From Actinobacteria bacterium 13_1_20CM_4_69_9 (GTDB lineage Bacteria; Actinomycetota; Thermoleophilia; Gaiellales; Gaiellaceae), in contig MNJC01000051.1 of assembly GCA_001920085.1 (NCBI GenBank), positions 1 to 36,266 of the forward strand: a stretch of DNA of 36,266 bases, written 5' to 3'. Of this stretch, positions 35,099-36,266 are shown piece after piece. A program made the translations under genes and the position numbers. The first letter of the stretch is position 1. Every line of letters starts with the position of its first letter. Under the pieces are notes generated by a model. The model was not told the DNA's origin, made no database searches, and saw nothing but the letters and a program-made list of their open reading frames with translations.

Positions 35099-35557
35099 AT
35101 GCTGGGGTCAGGCGACCGAGTACCGGATGCGTCCGTGTGGACCGCGCCCAACGTGCGGCGCGAATTGTCAGAGGTGCTCGGCGACGGCCGGGCTCTCTTC
35201 GTCTTCTACCTCTTCGACTGGTCCTCGACCTGAACGAGCGAGCTGGAGCTCCTGCGTGACAGGAGCCCGCAGTTCGAGCAGGCCGGCGTGCGGCCGTTCG
35301 GCATCTCGCGCGACTCCGCGTGGACGCACATCGCCTGGGCGCAAACGCTCGACCTGAACTTCCCTCTCCTGTCCGACTGGAATGGCGAGGCGACGCGCGC
35401 GTTCGGCGTCGAGGGCGAGTTCCGCGGTCATCACGGCGTCAGCGAGAGGTCCGCGTTTCTCGTCGACTCGGACGGTACGGTCCGCGGCGCATGGCGCTAC
35501 GACACGGCCGAGGTGCCGGACTTCGACGAGTTGCTTCGCGCCGCGCAGGCTTCGTAG
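35099..35557 (+). CDS. Peroxiredoxin/redoxin (AhpC/TSA) family selenoprotein; in-frame TGA at 35231-35233 read as Sec
   Basis: MLGSGDRVPDASVWTAPNVRRELSEVLGDGRALFVFYLFDWSST-U-TSELELLRDRSPQFEQAGVRPFGISRDSAWTHIAWAQTLDLNFPLLSDWNGEATRAFGVEGEFRGHHGVSERSAFLVDSDGTVRGAWRYDTAEVPDFDELLRAAQAS; TGA at the peroxidatic Cys position. Confidence 0.88.
35248..35266 (+). promoter_or_regulatory. Candidate bacterial SECIS element
   Basis: GCTCCTG (35248-35254) / CAGGAGC (35260-35266), loop CGTGA; loop begins 22 nt after the TGA. Confidence 0.65.
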
Positions 35558-36266
35558 CGCTCGCCGCGGCGCTCTACCTCGCCGGCGGGATTGCCGCGAC
35601 GTGGCCCGCGGTGCTGCACTCACGCTCGCACTTCATGTCCGGCGGCGCGCCGGGGAACGGCGAGGCGTCGCCCGGAGACCACCTGCAGACGCTCTACCAC
35701 TACTGGCTCGTCGGCCATCAGCTCGAGCATGGCCGCGCGCCGTGGCGCGATCCGTATACGTTCCGGCCCGAGGCGAAGGCGCAGCCGAACTACGCCGGCT
35801 GGCCGTTCGGCTTTCTGTTCTGGCCGGTCGGCGCCGCATTCGGCCTCGTCGCGGGCTGGAACCTGCTCCAGCTCGTCGTCTACGTGCTCGCGGGCCTGTT
35901 CACCTGCGCGTGGCTGCGCGAGCTCGGGCTGCCGCGTGGGCCGGCGCTCGCCGGGGGGCTCGTGTTCGCCATCGCTCCGTACCGCGTGCAGCAGAGCGTC
36001 GGCCATCTGCTCGGACCGATCTCGATCCTGCTGCCGCTCTCGCTGTGGGCTTTCGAGCGCGGCTGGTTCTGGCTGTCGGCGCTCGCCCTCGCTTCGATTC
36101 CGCTCTCGGGGCAGGTGCACCTCGCGCTCGGCGCGATCCCGTTCGTGCTCGCGTACATGCTCGTTCGCAGGCGCGACCGGCGCGCGGTGATCGGGGCAGT
36201 CGCAGGCGCGCTTGCGGCCGTCGGGGCGGGACTGCTCGTGCGCGAGACGCTGATCAGGGGGTCGAC
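35491..36266 (+). CDS. Polytopic membrane protein, probable GT-C-type glycosyltransferase-like (partial, runs off window end)
   Basis: MALRHGRGAGLRRVASRRAGFVALAAALYLAGGIAATWPAVLHSRSHFMSGG...GDHLQTLYHYWLVGHQLEHGRAPWRDPYTFRPEAKAQPNYAGWPFGFLFWPVGAAFG...; open to the window end, so absent from the ORF track. Confidence 0.75.
   Translation, partial: MALRHGRGAGLRRVASRRAGFVALAAALYLAGGIAATWPAVLHSRSHFMSGGAPGNGEASPGDHLQTLYHYWLVGHQLEHGRAPWRDPYTFRPEAKAQPNYAGWPFGFLFWPVGAAFGLVAGWNLLQLVVYVLAGLFTCAWLRELGLPRGPALAGGLVFAIAPYRVQQSVGHLLGPISILLPLSLWAFERGWFWLSALALASIPLSGQVHLALGAIPFVLAYMLVRRRDRRAVIGAVAGALAAVGAGLLVRETLIRGS

Noticed and set aside
1-36266. CRISPR arrays, IS elements, prophage or classic defence islands
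   Set aside because: No regularly spaced repeats, transposase/integrase, or defence-type nuclease/helicase proteins were recognised in the ORF set

Overview
High-GC window, probably actinobacterial and Thermoleophilia/Gaiellales-like (inferred from gene content and codon use). It is mostly ordinary chromosomal housekeeping sequence: clpP (partial)-tig, histidine phosphatase, two-component systems, HtrA-like protease, HAD and DJ-1/PfpI proteins, AI-2E transporter, cyclophilin, CtaG, EamA transporter, a large GAF/PAS histidine kinase, ispH, aminotransferase, ileS, thioredoxin, a diacylglycerol-kinase-like protein, NUDIX, RidA and a YbdK-like ligase, plus six tRNAs. No CRISPR array, transposase or prophage was seen. 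Two items stand out. (1) At 35099-35557 a peroxiredoxin-like ORF is split by an in-frame TGA (35231-35233) exactly where the peroxidatic Cys should be. The protein has no other Cys, and a 7-bp hairpin lies at SECIS distance downstream, so this is very likely a selenocysteine peroxiredoxin that the ORF track truncates. (2) Between about 5970 and 6725 there is a ~750-nt, protein-poor, intensely structured region with its own sigma70-like promoter. It carries many perfect 7-12 bp helices and GNRA-type loops and matches no RNA I recognise (not rnpB, ssrA or SRP RNA by motif). It is a candidate large structured ncRNA. Secondary items include a histidine kinase split by a frameshift, a tRNA-Pro abutting a leaderless-looking EamA start, a HAD gene without a canonical start overlapping a PfpI stop, a hairpin that hides a Shine-Dalgarno, leader hairpins before ispH, and several sub-60-aa ORFs.
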